Positions 41,097 to 53,082 of a stretch of 64,000 nucleotides of DNA are shown one piece after another (positions within the stretch are counted from its first letter, which is position 1; each line of letters starts with the position of its first letter). The DNA is taken from assembly GCA_043228905.1 (NCBI GenBank), contig JBHGNT010000003.1, forward strand, positions 4,092,001 through 4,156,000. The letters run 5' to 3'. A program made the translations under genes and the position numbers. A model generated the notes under the pieces. That model did not search any database, had not been told where the DNA came from, and saw only the letters and a list, made by a program, of their open reading frames with translations. The DNA comes from Azolla caroliniana (lineage: Eukaryota > Polypodiophyta).

Positions 41097-44000
41097 ATGA
41101 GTCTACGAAAGTTCGATGGATCGAACTTCAACTTCTGGAAGGAGCAAATGCAGGACTATCTCATAGTCAAGGGGCAAATCGATCCCATCGAAAATGAAGA
41201 ACCTCCAGAAGGATACAAACCAATTGAGTGGCAGAAGCTGGACAGAATCGTCCGCGCCACGATTCGGATGCACCTATCGGAATCGGTATACTTTACGGTG
41301 CAATCGTGTACGACAGCATTCGAACTGTGGAAAACACTGTCGGACACCTACGAAAAGAAGGTCGCTGCAACGAAGATGTTTCTGATTCGGCGCCTCTACA
41401 ACTTGCGGATGAAAGAATCCGATTCGGTTCAAGCACATCTAAATGAGTACGAAAGCATAACCTCCCAAATCTCATCTCAGGGGACGGCAATCGAGGATGA
41501 ACTCAGAGCAATGATACTCATGAGCAGCCTTCCCTCATCATGGGAAACTTTCGTCACAACCGTGTGCAACGCGTCAACCACGGCTGTTAAATACTCCGAA
41601 GTCACGAGCGCAATCCTGACCGAAGCAGCTCGGAGAAAGTCTTTCGCCAAAGACTCAACAGACGACGCTTACGTAGTACAAGGTTCGACAGACCGATCGA
41701 ACATACGAGGAAGAGATTCCTCACGGCCGCCGAACAATCAGCGAAGACGGAGCCAGTCACGGGATAATCGAATCTGCAACTATTGCAAGAAACCCGGACA
41801 CATCAAAGCCGACTGCCGCGCACTCAAGAACAAGAACGACAAGTCTCAGAGATCAGACAAGAAGAGTGGCCGGCATGAGGAGATCAATTACGTCAACTTC
41901 TCAGCTGATGTGCTACCAGACGACCCGAATATACTATCAATCGAAAATCCAGTCGGATCAGAAGTTCTACTCACGACTGAAGAATCGAGCACATGGCTCT
42001 TAGATTCGGGCGCGTCATTTCACGTGACTCCTCATCGATCCCAATTTCGGCAATATATGATCCGTCACTCCGACTCAGTTCGAGTCGGCAACTCGCAACA
42101 CTGTGACATCATTGGAATCGGCACAGTAGAGCTCAACCTTGCAGGTGGCTCTACACTTGTACTTCACAATGTCCGACATGTACCCGAGCTCTCAAGGCCA
42201 TTGATCTCAGTCGGACAACTAGATGAAGACGGCATTCGTGCCGGTTTTTCTTCGGGAGGGTGGACACTCCACAGGGGGAACCTCCTGCTTGCTAGAGGAC
42301 CCAAGATACACTCACTGTATCCGTTACATGTTACGCTCAGAGAGGGTAACCTGTTTTTGGTGGATATTCCTGTGTCATCACTATGGCACAGAAGATTAGG
42401 ACACCTCAGCAAGGCCGGCATTACGCATCTATCTAGAGCCGGATACATCCCTAAACTCTCCTTCTCGGACCATCAATTCTGCGAACACTGCCAGTATGGC
42501 AAACAAGCAGCCGCATCACACCCGACATCAGCACCACGAGAAACGAGACCTCTCGATTTAGTCCACTCGGACGTCTGTGGCCCAATGCCGCATCAGTCTC
42601 TCGGCGGTGCCTCTTACTTCGTCAGTTTTATTGACGATTCGACTCGAAAGGTGTGGGCTTATCCAATTCGCACCAAAGATCGTGTCTTCTCGATCTTCTC
42701 CAATTGGCTCGCTATGGTAGAAAATCAAACCGACCGAAAACTGAAATGCTTTCGGACTGACAATGGGGGAGAGTTCAAATCCGAAGAATTCGTCAAATTC
42801 TGCCGACAACGCGGCATCCGACGTGAATTTACGGCACCACACAGTCCGGAGCAAAACGGGATTGCAGAACGAATGAATCGGACAATCCAAGAACGGATAG
42901 TTTCCATGCTCCAACACTCTGGACTGTCGGATGGCTTCTGGGCAGAGGCTCTACTCACGGCAGTACACATAATCAATATGTCGCCAAGTAGACCTCTAGG
43001 ACTTCAAATTCCTCAGGAACTATGGATCGGCAGTAAGCCGAATTACGACAAGCTGAGGATCTTCGGATGCGAGGCATACGCCCTTATTCCGAAAGATGAT
43101 CGCCAAAAACTTGCACCTCGGTCCAGGAAATGCATTTTCCTTGGATATGGATCCGACGGCGAAATGGGATACCGACTCTGGGACCCCGAACGCAGACAAA
43201 TCGTTCGAAGTTCGGACGTTGTGTTCAACGAGTCGGCTATGAATCCATCAGTCAAAACACCGATCGAAGTCCGAAGGGTAACATTTTCCGATGTGCCGAC
43301 CCTTCAAGAAGGCCCCGCTCTTAACACACGGTCAGCTTCACGGGTAGCTGAACCTTACACTACCGACTCGGACAACTCCGACTCAGCACAGCAGAATAAT
43401 TCGCTTTCGGACCATCCGACCTCGATACCCGATGCGACCAGTCCAATCATACCTCGACGATCCGAGAGACTGTCGCAACCTCCGGAGAGGTATTCTCCTA
43501 GAATTTTCTTCACCGACGCCGGCGAACCGACGTCTTACGAAGAAGCATCGACATTTGTCGATTCAGCCACCTGGCATCTGGCGATGGAGTCGGAAATGCA
43601 CTCCATTCGGGCAAACAAGACTTGGGATCTGGTCGAATTACCTAGGAACCGGCGTGCTCTTCCTTGCAAGTGGGTTTATCGACTAAAAGAGACGTCTGAT
43701 TCGACCACCCCAAAGTACAAGGCCAGATTAGTTGCGAAGGGCTTTCGACAAGAATATGGCGTCGACTTCGACGAGATTTTTTCACCAGTGGTGAAAATGA
43801 CAACCCTTCGTTTTCTACTCGGCGTAGTGGCAGCCGACAACTTGGAGCTGATTCAGCTAGATGTCAAAACCGCATTCCTCCATGGTGATCTTGAAGAGGA
43901 AATTTATATGGAGCAGCCAAAAGGCTTCGTGGCAACTGGCCAAGAACATCTAGTCTGCTGACTCAGGAAGAGTCTATACGGCCTCAAACAGGCACCGCGA

Positions 44001-45101
44001 CAATGGTACAAGAAGTTCGACGACTTCATCCAATCGATCGGCTTCTCAAAAAGCGATGAGGACCATTGTCTTTTTACCAACACAACTCAAGATGGATCAC
44101 CCATCTTCCTCATCATTTACGTGGACGACATGCTAATTTCTGGACGCCACGCGGGCGAACTTGCCGATCTCATTCGGCAACTGCGGTTGAAGTTTGCCAT
44201 GAAGGACCTCGGTCCGGCACGACACATCCTTGGCATGAAGATTAGTCGGCATCGCGATAAACGACATCTTTTTTTGTCTCAGACCGACTACATTGGACGT
44301 GTCTTGGAACGCTTCAACATGCAATCAGCCAAATCTGCTTCAACCCCACTCCCCATGAATCTTCGGCTCTCTCAGCGAGACTGCCCGATATCCGGTCCGG
44401 AGGGGGAAGATATGAAGTCGGTACCGTATGCACCGGCAGTCGGCTCCCTTATGTACCTAATGGTCGCGACACGGCCTAATATCTCTCATGCCGTAGGAGT
44501 CGTTAGCAGATTTATGCACAATCCTGGCCGATCGCATTGGAACGCAGTCAAGCATGTGTTCAAATATCTGACTGGCACAAAAGACCACGGCATTCTTTTC
44601 GGTCCGAACTCAACCACAGGCGTAGTCGATTACACCGACTCGGACTTCGCCGGCTGTATAGACAGTCGGAAATCAACAACTGGATACTGCTTCAAATTCG
44701 GCAATGGAGCAATTTCGTGGAAGTCGAAACTTCAGGAGTGCACAGCGACCTCAACGACCGAAGCAGAATATGTAGCTGCGTCCGACGCTGCAAAAGAAGC
44801 TTTGTGGCTCGGCCGGCTGGCGCACACGTTTCGACAAGTCGACCATGACTCGGCCCCAGTTGTCTATAGCGACAGTCAAGGTGCTGTTGCCTTGTCGAAA
44901 AATCCGGTTCACCACAACGCCTCCAAACATATCGACGTTCGATATCACTTCGTTCGGGACTGCGTCATTTCAGGGAAAATCGGTCTAGAGAAAATATCCA
45001 CAACCGACAATGTCGCAGATGGAATGACCAAGTGTCTTTCGGCAGACCGCTTTCGGTCCCTTCGACATCAGATGGGCGTAACGACAAACCAGTCCGGTTA
45101 G
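41097..45101 (+). pseudogene. Copia D gag-pol polyprotein with one in-frame TGA
   Basis: Frame from ATG 41097 to 45101, about 1335 codons, interrupted only by TGA at 43959-43961 within LVC-stop-LRKSLYGLKQAP, where copia proteins usually have a basic or other sense codon. Domains: gag; zinc knuckle CNYCKKPGHIKADC (~228); protease LLDSGASFH (~302); integrase zinc region (LWHRRLGHL to CEHCQYGKQ) and core with HSDVCGP, FRTDNGGEF and EQNGIAERMNRT; a Ser-rich linker; RT up to DVKTAFLHGDLEEE; after the stop, YGLKQAPRQW and IYVDDMLISG (from 44121); and RNase H YTDSDFAG. All catalytic motifs are visible. A CGA to TGA change is the simplest explanation. Copies of this element may move by proteins from intact relatives. 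Confidence 0.92.
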
Positions 45102-45294
45102 AGCCGGACACAGCGCAGGATGGTTTCCGACAACCGACATCAGTTCCTTAATGATCGGCTTCAACTCTTCCGACCCGACCAGTTCGGTCTTCTGCCTTCG
45201 GACCCTGCCGACTCGAACAAAACTGATATGTCCGAGAACCTAGGTTTATACCTATAATCTTAGATAACCCATGTATACGCCCATTACGGGGGAG

Positions 45295-45601
45295 TGTCGA
45301 ATACAAGTGTATAATGGACGTATTCACACTATCCCTTTGTATAGATCAAGTTTGGGCCATTTGTGTAATTAGCATAAATGGTAGATGCCCTAAGTCTGTC
45401 ACTATATATAGTGACCTTGTAACCTTTTTGTAAGGTTGGGTTGTATTATTGCTTTATGGAATAAAAACAGTCGTTTTGTGCCTCCTCTCTCTCTCTCTCT
45501 CTCTATCTCTGTGCAACGACCTTGAAACTGTCATACGCAAGCATTCAACCCTAATCGAATGCTATCTGATCTTCCGCATCGACACGGCCTTGTCTCCAAC
45601 A
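45295..45601 (+). repeat. 3' LTR of copia D (307 bp)
   Basis: Same length and, by eye, same sequence as 40066-40372; followed by GTGTG. Confidence 0.95.
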
Positions 45602-46694
45602 GTGTGTCCGTGCAAACATGATGTCAATAAAGCACAACATAGCCCCCAAATCCAACAAAGCTTTTGTCTTCAGTGTGTTGGAGCCAAACTGAAGAGTGAC
45701 CGGAACTGTGAAGCTTGTTGTCGAAGAAGTCAGTTGATTGGGCCCTTGACACAATTGTCGACCCTTGTGGTTCAAACGCACAGCCCCTACTAGAACTGGA
45801 CATTGGAGTTTTCTTGTTGGCAGAAAATGTTAACCCCATCCACACGATGTGGTGTTTGATGGGGTCCCCTTTTTGGGCAAGAACAGATCAAATGGCCAGG
45901 GCAGCCACAATAGAGACAATTGTTAGCCCGTTGATGTTGTCGTTGCACGTTAGTCAATGGTTGATTGCGAATTCGATTGATCTCCATTGGGGAGCTAGAA
46001 TCTATGGTGGGAGTTGACGATGAAGATGAAGCGGCTAGCCAAGGTGGATGGATCCGAGGAGGACATACCTCTCGCCGAAACTCAAATAGACGGTTATCGC
46101 AGCGCACAGCTTGGGAAATAGCCTCATTCAAAGATGTGGGCTCAGGAAAGTTAAGCAAAAGATTTTTTATCTCACCTTGTAATCCTCGACGGAATTGATC
46201 GAGGAGGGCTTGTTCGTCCCATTCCACATCACACGCGAGCTGACGAAATTCAGATGCATAGATTGATGTCGCACATTCTCCTTGTTGTAACGCATATAGT
46301 TTGTTGAGCACGGCTCGTCGTTTGTTAGTCTCCCTGAAAGTTGCCTCAAATTCGGTAAGAAATGCTTGGAAGTCATTCAAGAGAGGTGAAGAAGTCTCTA
46401 CTAGAGGGGCAAACCAGGCTTGCTTGCACTTGTCCAGTCAACAACGTGCCAATCAACCCAACTTGTCCAAAGTCATAAGAATATCGTCGGGGCTGAAGGC
46501 GAATAATAAGGCCGATTTGGTTGATGAAGCCTCTTAATCGTGACCTTGTTCCATCGAATTTTTCAGGCAAGCTAACATTAGGTTCTACAGCAGAAGGGTT
46601 AATAATCGGGTGAGGTATAACCGTCGTTGCTGCCTGAAGTTCTTGAACAGAGTTTCGTAAGCTAAGGTTTGAATTCGACTCGATGTTCATGACA
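45602..46694 (-). pseudogene. Gypsy 2 gag and start of protease, with 5' LTR stub
   Basis: The gag frames (46694-46373 and 46380-45790, shifted relative to each other) include NEAISQAVRCDNRLFE and the zinc knuckle CLYCGCPGHLICSC (about 45905). The protease motif reads ALLDLGAM at about 45640, where DSG or DTG is expected, so the active site appears lost. The first 34 nt at the right edge equal the start of the element's LTR and run straight into gag. Confidence 0.8.
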
Positions 46695-46714
46695 CCCACA
46701 TAGCAAGATATAAT

Positions 46715-49075
46715 TTAGCCTAATGGGAAGGACCTTTTTACTTCACAATGCAACTTGCATAACCATGCAACTTGAGTACTCCCATCACCTTCATCATAGA
46801 TGGTACACATGAGATTGAACTTCTTAGCTATGTTTTGGTCTATCAAACCTCCATTTTCTCTTAATATAGATGCCAAGCACTTTTGCCACTCTTTGGAAGC
46901 ACACTCTAGTTTACTTAGAAATATATCCTTTTTTTAGTCAAAATGACTTTGTATCATATGGTATTGTTTTGCTAGTTTAAGGTGGGGTGTCCAATTAGGA
47001 ATCAAGGAGCTTGCAAGCGGTACCATAGAGGAATAACCGAGTCTAGCAACTATAGTCAAAATTTGAAATAAACCATTGATATATGGAAGAGCTTTGCCAA
47101 GATACTCTAAATAAGACTTTGACAAAGAGGTGAGGGTAATACAAGGCTGGTTTCCCACTGGGTGTGGCAATTTTTTATCCTCACTGTATAACTGGATTCT
47201 CATAATTTCACCTCTGAAAACTCCAGAGACCCCTATCCAAACTTCCTCGAAAGTTGACTTGGGAAATTTAGATGTAAGAAGGGCAAAACAAGGTAGTTGT
47301 TTCTCAGCCTCATTCTCTATTGCCATTTTCAATAGTTTACTTATAGATTTCTCAACCTTGCTCATAACATCTTTCCTCATACATTGAAGTTCTTTATGTA
47401 TTTCATCAAGCCTATTGGCCATTTGATCCATCTTATCATTTAGTTTTAGGACCTCTATGTGAGTGGCATCCACCTTGCGATGTAATCTTAAAATTGACCG
47501 TACCATAGAATTAGTAGATTGTACCTCTATTGCCTCTTCTGACCTTAATTGTTCTTCTTGGTCTAGGCCATTATCCAGGCCATTTTCCGAGCTAGTCATA
47601 ATCACATTTTGATAACTTTGATATTTTTCCAAATTCATTGAGTTTATTATCAATCTCCAACAATGCACCTCTCACCTTCACATCAAACCATTTCTTATAT
47701 GCTTCGAGGACCTCTCCAGAATACTCTAACCCGAGGATATCAATTAAGTCATTTGATAAAGGATGGGAGCATATGCCTAGTCTGTTTCCAATCATAAGAT
47801 TCTTGCTCGCCTCACTTTAGGTTTCTTTTAAGTTGTTTCTTCAAATAAGTTATTTCCATGCATTGATCTTCTCTATCTTGTGCCTTTGATGGATAGTGTA
47901 AGCAATCGGGCCGGATGACACTCTCAATCAACTTAACCCCTTGCACCCTAGTGTGTTGTGCGCATATTTTGATCAAGGTGTTGATGATACACTTTTCAAC
48001 AAAAGCTAAGATATGCACGCTCATGTCTTTTTTCGTATCAATATTTTGATCAGTTTGAATTAGCACATCTATGACGTGGTTTGATTTTGCTTGGTAGAAG
48101 ACGATGATGATCTTGCTCTTTGGAAGATATATGGTTATGAAATATTTGCCGAGTGTGATGTCACCATTAACATCCTTAGATTGGAAAGCATTGCTAAATA
48201 ATGCTTGAATTCTCAGAAATAACCCTGGTGTATGAAAGGTGAGGTCTTTGTTATGACACTCTAAACTTCTGCCCATATATACAAAACTGTCATTGTCATC
48301 CATTCGAGTCCATTGGAGTTGTTTGACACCCACATCTGGCAATATGGCTGGGATAAAGATGAGATCTCCATATCTTTTGTGGATTTTGCAGCATGGCTTC
48401 CATTAAGTCTACTAGTAAGGAGCCCTTCACATTAGATTTGGCAATGGATTAAAACACCTGCTCTAGAAAATGTTGCAGTATGCATCCTTTGTCAAATCCA
48501 ATGATACCCTTGGATGCTCCAGATCTTGGAAAACCAATGAGGCTTCCTATAATCTGATTGCAAAACCAAATTGGAGCGATTGCATTTAATTTAGCTTTGT
48601 CATGATTATTGCAGATTTTGCTGAAATCCTCCCATGAAATGATTCGTTCATTTGTGGTCTTCGAATAATTCAAGAGATTTTTGATTACCTGCGTGCAGAT
48701 GTCATAGAGCTCAATGCCTTGGAGAACATCTTTGGCAATGTTGAAAACACGTTCTGCTACAGGTTTGACAGAATCCTTGTTTCTAGCATCCACATCAAAT
48801 TGAGGGTCGACAATGTGAATGACCTTTTTGAATTTTGATCGAAGTGACTTGATGGAATCTGAGACAGAGCTTGATACGAAATCCATTTGGTCTGCTCGTG
48901 TGAATACAAGGATCACTTTGAGAGGAATGATGGATTGACGGCTTTTGGAGGCGAGGAATCTGAGCTAGTACCTGAAGCTTGTTTCGAAGTCAGACTCTTT
49001 TTTCTCTGCTCCTCTTTTGTTACTTTGGCTATCCATGGGGCTCCAAACGAACATGAACATGGATGGGAAGTGATA
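46715..49075 (-). pseudogene. Second copy of the Roco GTPase gene, 5'-truncated with stops
   Basis: It parallels the gene at 31.4-33.5 kb from FPSMFMFVWSPMDS (about 49060) through VILVFTRADQM, the COR region and VLEAYKKWFDVK, most residues being identical. It lacks the P-loop and everything before it. Defects include an in-frame TAG (Trp to stop) at about 48970, a deletion near 48580, frameshifts near 48360-48460, 47800 and 47650, and a TAA at 46934. Unlike copy 1 it keeps the C-terminal part: a coiled-coil (KLNDKMDQMANRLDEIHKEL), a conserved-looking globular region (PHPVGNQPCITLTSLSKSYL) and an end CASKEWQKCLASILRENGG ... to TAA 46715. This shows what copy 1 has lost. Confidence 0.85.
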
Positions 49076-49364
49076 AGAGTTGATCATTGTCATTCTGCAA
49101 TGGGGTGGTATCGACTAGGAAGAGGTTCTCGATTTCTCGACCGCTTCTCTGATCTCATCGGGTTTCTACTCCATGGAAAGGCAGGAAGGAAGGAAGGAAA
49201 GAGTGAATGCGTGGAAGAGGGAATGAATGAAAGAAAGGAATGGAATGTGAAGGAAAAAACTTATGAATGATAACTGGAAATAATAAATGAAAATGTTAGT
49301 TTTAACCAAAGTTTACATCTAACATAATCGTCAATCAAATTAAGTTTAGCAATAAACAATAACA
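49076..49364. other. Non-coding, GA-rich
   Basis: The Roco homology stops abruptly near 49075. A purine-rich run of 'ggaaggaaggaaag' and 'gaatgaatgaaag' words lies near 49185-49240. No gene is seen. Confidence 0.4.
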
Positions 49365-49775
49365 ATGATTAACACATTACCAAAATCAAACACATTCTCT
49401 CTCTCTCCATTAGGCAAATACATTCTAGAGCTAAAACAACACAGAGAGAATAAATTACAAAATGTTGACAATAATGTTGCTAATGATCACGAACATGTAA
49501 CAAATGCAGTTTTTCAGGAACCTGAGGAGACAACGAATGCCGACACACTTGCACCACTCGGCCTTTCCATTGATGAGGCAGAAAACCAGAGAAGAACCAG
49601 ACGTCCTCGGGTGCCGGGTTTCAAAGCAACTCAACGTGATGTGGAAGCAATATTGAAAATAAGGGAACGTGAGCTACACCGCCTAGAAGCCATGGCTAGG
49701 GCACTCTCTACATTGGATCCCACATCAAGACCCTTTGACCCCCAACTTCTTTTCGAGAGGCTTGGGTGGAAATAA
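49365..49775 (+). CDS. Unrecognised ORF, 136 codons
   Basis: ATG 49365 to TAA 49775. The N-terminal half is low-complexity and Asn-rich. The C-terminal half is charged and better formed: RRTRRPRVPGF, then DVEAILKIRERELHRLEAMA, predicted helical, ending FDPQLLFERLGWK. Codon composition in the C-terminal half looks coding. I do not recognise the family. It could be a small host gene, a last exon whose upstream exons are elsewhere, or a transposon remnant. Confidence 0.35.
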   Translation: MINTLPKSNTFSLSPLGKYILELKQHRENKLQNVDNNVANDHEHVTNAVFQEPEETTNADTLAPLGLSIDEAENQRRTRRPRVPGFKATQRDVEAILKIRERELHRLEAMARALSTLDPTSRPFDPQLLFERLGWK

Positions 49776-49962
49776 AATTAGGCTTAGTGTATAGTCACTT
49801 TCGAGTATACTACATATTGTACACTGCTAGAACTCTTTTAGTTTAAGTTCTATTTTTTTTTTTTTACTTAATTTTATTTTAGTTATGATGACTGGATAAA
49901 TACTCTATTGTTGTAAACCAATTGTCTCATGGGCCAAATTTGGCCTTAGAAGACGTTAATAC

Positions 49963-49994
<32 letters not shown>

Positions 49995-51283
49995 CTCTCC
50001 TCATTTTGGGTCCCCACTTGGTTATTAAAAACAAAGTTTTCTCATACACTCGGTCCACCTATGATTTTTCGTTGACGGAGAGCAGTTCAAGATTTACTGT
50101 TTCATCTCTTTGTTGGCGTGTATAATAAAAAACGCACGTCAAACTATAACGTAAATGTCAAACAAACAAAACAATTTCACTATGAATGAATGAGACAAGA
50201 AGGACTTGATTGCCTTTACGTGGCCATTTTTTGTGGCTTTTGGAATCTTCCGCTTCTCTCAGACTGTGTATTTACACTTACCATAAAGTCTAAAGACTTG
50301 GGCATGTCTTTCGACTTCTTTTTTTCCAAAATATTTATACATACTTCCATTAGTTATGTCAATGTACATAGAATAATATACACCAACTCATAACTTACAA
50401 GCCAACTTGCATGTTTTTCGACTTTTACAATGCAATGCAGCGTTTCTGTTTCCATTCCATGACTTTTGATTAGCCTCTTAATGAGATATGGATTGTGAGC
50501 CATCTTTGAACATGATGGTGTATGTAAGTTAGTAGAGGATAGAAATGTAAAAACAAAAAAGGGCTTGTTTATATTTGTGAAATAAAGCCCAATATTCAAG
50601 AATTTAGTTTTGTAATTACGGTAATTCTAGAGATGCATATTAGTTAAGAAGGATTAACGGTCATTTCTCATGTGATTTTGAAACACACCATTTCTCCAAG
50701 TAATAATACAAAAATGTCATCCAATTTTTGGTTGGTGCGCTCAATTGATTTAGAGCAAGTTTGGCGTGGAATAATTTACTAATAACAAAGGCAATTGAGC
50801 TTTAGGGCTTGAGATCAAGAAAGTGATTAAGGGGGGGAGGGGGGATATATATATATATATATTCATATGCAAATGATCAAGATAAAATAGTCTACTCCCA
50901 AAATCCATCCTTCTTGAGCATTCTTTTCAAATGAATTTGGGTCATATTATATATTGTGCTACTATGGCCTTGATATTAGGGTTTAGATCATTAGACATTA
51001 TCATGTTTGATGAGATCAATTCAAGCGAGCATGTGTCATAGAAGCGAGTTAGATGCCATAAGCAAGTAATTTTACCATTGTAGTTAGGCAAAAAATTACA
51101 AGAGAATCTTAACATGGAGCACTATTGCACAAAAATGTCAATGATGACGAATCATATGATACCTATCATTCATAATAATATGTAGTTTCGAGTGTTGTGT
51201 TTCAAGATGTCGCGTACATTTCATACCTTAATTTTAAAGGATAGGTAATATCACTCCCATGTACTCATACAACTCCCTAAAGT
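49776..51283. other. AT-rich non-coding stretch with microsatellites
   Basis: A (TTTC)n run occupies about 49964-49998 and a G-rich tract followed by (AT)n lies at 50830-50862. No gene or clear transposon part is visible. Confidence 0.55.
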
Positions 51284-52100
51284 CTAATTGAATTCCAAAA
51301 CTCTAATTTTATGAATAGTTTTGTTTATTGCAATGCAAACATTGAGTTCACAGGGTACAAAGAACAAGTGTGTGATGATGTGACTCGCAAACGGGCAGTG
51401 ACCACGTCTTTGGAGTGGCCACAAACCTTGTCGAACTACCCTCGTCGGCAGTTGATAATCAAACCATATATCCGTGATCAATTCCTTCGAGGGGCATACC
51501 AGATATTGGAACACCTTTAGGCAACGTGCTTTCCATACATACCACTGGGTGAAGCCTGCGATCAACATCCAAATCTCTCGGAACCAAGGGGATGCGGACT
51601 TCAAGCCTCTCTCAACGAGTCTTGACAAGTTTAACTCTTTTGCATTCATAGCACTAGTTTTCTGCATTGAAGGTGCCCGTCCGGCTATCAACTAAGAGAT
51701 TGATCCAAGCCGTTGCGTTCCACGATGTTGTTCCTTCCACTTCGCAGGCAGTTAGGAGACGAGTCACTATGCCCCATACCCTTTGAGCTTGAGAGCAATC
51801 CCACAAACAGTGTCTCAAAGTCTCAATAGGTGAAGAACAAACTGGACAAGCTATCGAGCCGCCATGTTTACAGAGCCATTCGCCAACAAGGACCACATTA
51901 TGGTGACTTGATCTGCCACCAAAATAGCTTGATCTTCTCAGGCACGTGGACACACCATAGACAATTCCAAAAGGCACTAAACACCTCATCATGGATGCCC
52001 AATGTTTGCCAGCCATTGCATAGGGAACCGTCCAACTGCGGTTGTATAGCCTTACCCAATTTAGTGTTGTAATCGAAGAACTGACGCAGTCTGTCGTCAT
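51284..52100 (-). pseudogene. LINE 3' end: zinc-binding domain after the reverse transcriptase
   Basis: Leftward frames 52100-51654 and 51691-51284 read GEWLCKHGGSIACPVCSSPI followed by ETLRHCLWDCSQAQRVW. The C-x2-C ... H-x3-C spacing is that of the zf-RVT domain found at the C-terminus of plant L1-type LINE proteins. The reverse transcriptase itself is absent. A frameshift separates the two parts. It lies next to the first MITE. Confidence 0.7.
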
Positions 52101-52117
52101 GTTTAATACATATTATT

Positions 52118-52578
52118 AAACAATCGGCAACAGTTCAATTTGAACCGAACCGAACCGTGAAACCGTGGCTTAATGGCTTAACGGTTTCATCGCTTCGGTT
52201 TCAATAGTCAGAAACCACGGTTTTAACGGTTTAATGGTTTTTTATTTTTTATTTTTTATTTTAAAAGTCAAAAACTTTTAAAAAACTTTTAAAATTTGTT
52301 TTTAAACAATCTTTTCATTTTTAGACCTTATTCTCACATTTTAGGAACATCTTTAAAATTTTAAAAATTTTAAATAATGAAATATTGTAAATTTTAAAAA
52401 TTAAAGTTTGACCTAAGTTGAAAACCAAAACCAAACCACGATTTAATGGTTTAACGTTTTAAAAAATGTTTAACGGTTCGGTTTACCAGTTTCGTGGTTC
52501 GATTCGATCAGGTTCCAAAAAAAATTAACGGTTCGGTTTGGACCCTCTCAAATCGAACCAAACCGTTGCCAATTGTTA
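52118..52578. mobile_element. MITE with long inverted repeats, copy 1
   Basis: The left end 'aacaatcggcaacagttc' is the inverse of the right end 'gttgccaattgtta'. The inner part repeats CGGTTCGGTTT and its complement AACCGAACCGAA on both sides of an AT-rich centre, so the whole folds back. No coding capacity. The target duplication is no longer clear. It is more diverged than copy 2. Confidence 0.75.
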
Positions 52579-53082
52579 ATCTCAATACACAATCAATTTT
52601 ATCTTCTTTTTTATCACGAAAGCCTTCTACTAGTGGCTACATCATCTTTGATCTTGAAGACAAAGAAAGTCACAACTAAGTTCCCTCAATAAGATCGATG
52701 ACATCACAAAATAATATCTATGTTCAATAAACTTATGATAGACATAATTAGTGCTACTATTGTTAAATGAGTTTTTTCCAACAAAACTACACAATTTCTT
52801 TTTCCTTAAAAAATGCTAAAAATAACCCCTCTTTTATTAACACTTTAAATGTCAAAATTTTCCACATTGCCCAATTTTCAAAATATTTGGGCAATGTCCA
52901 AAATTCAACATACGTATATTTCCACAACAATTTCAACATGCGTATTAGTGGAAATTCTTGAATTAATTCTCAATTTGTTTTATATAATGTCAAGGTTTTT
53001 GGCATTATTGTCGTATGTAGTAATGCTAGATATTCAAGCAGTTATAACGAGTTAGAAATTATCTACATAACTTATCTATAAG
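52579..53082. other. AT-rich spacer between the two MITEs
   Basis: Nothing recognisable; poly-T rich with short frames only. Confidence 0.4.

Larger units (their letters stand above)
40066..45601 (+). mobile_element. Copia D, very young Ty1/copia element inserted in gypsy 2
   Basis: Apparently identical 307-bp LTRs, GTGTG target duplication, tRNA-iMet primer-binding site 'tggtatcagagc' (40375-40386), a long polyprotein and the polypurine tract 'acgggggag' (45286-45294). The internal region is markedly more GC-rich than the rest of the window. The polyprotein carries a single stop. Confidence 0.95.
36687..46694 (-). mobile_element. Ty3/gypsy element 2, chromodomain type, decayed, split by copia D
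   Basis: A leftward chromovirus with gag (46699-45790), protease (45780-45602 and 40060-39515), a Ser/Thr/Pro-rich linker, a partially deleted RT/RNase H, integrase and chromodomain, then the LTR. Copia D is inserted in the protease. The 5' LTR is reduced to about its first 34 nt. It inserted about 16 bp downstream of the stop codon of the second Roco copy. Confidence 0.85.
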
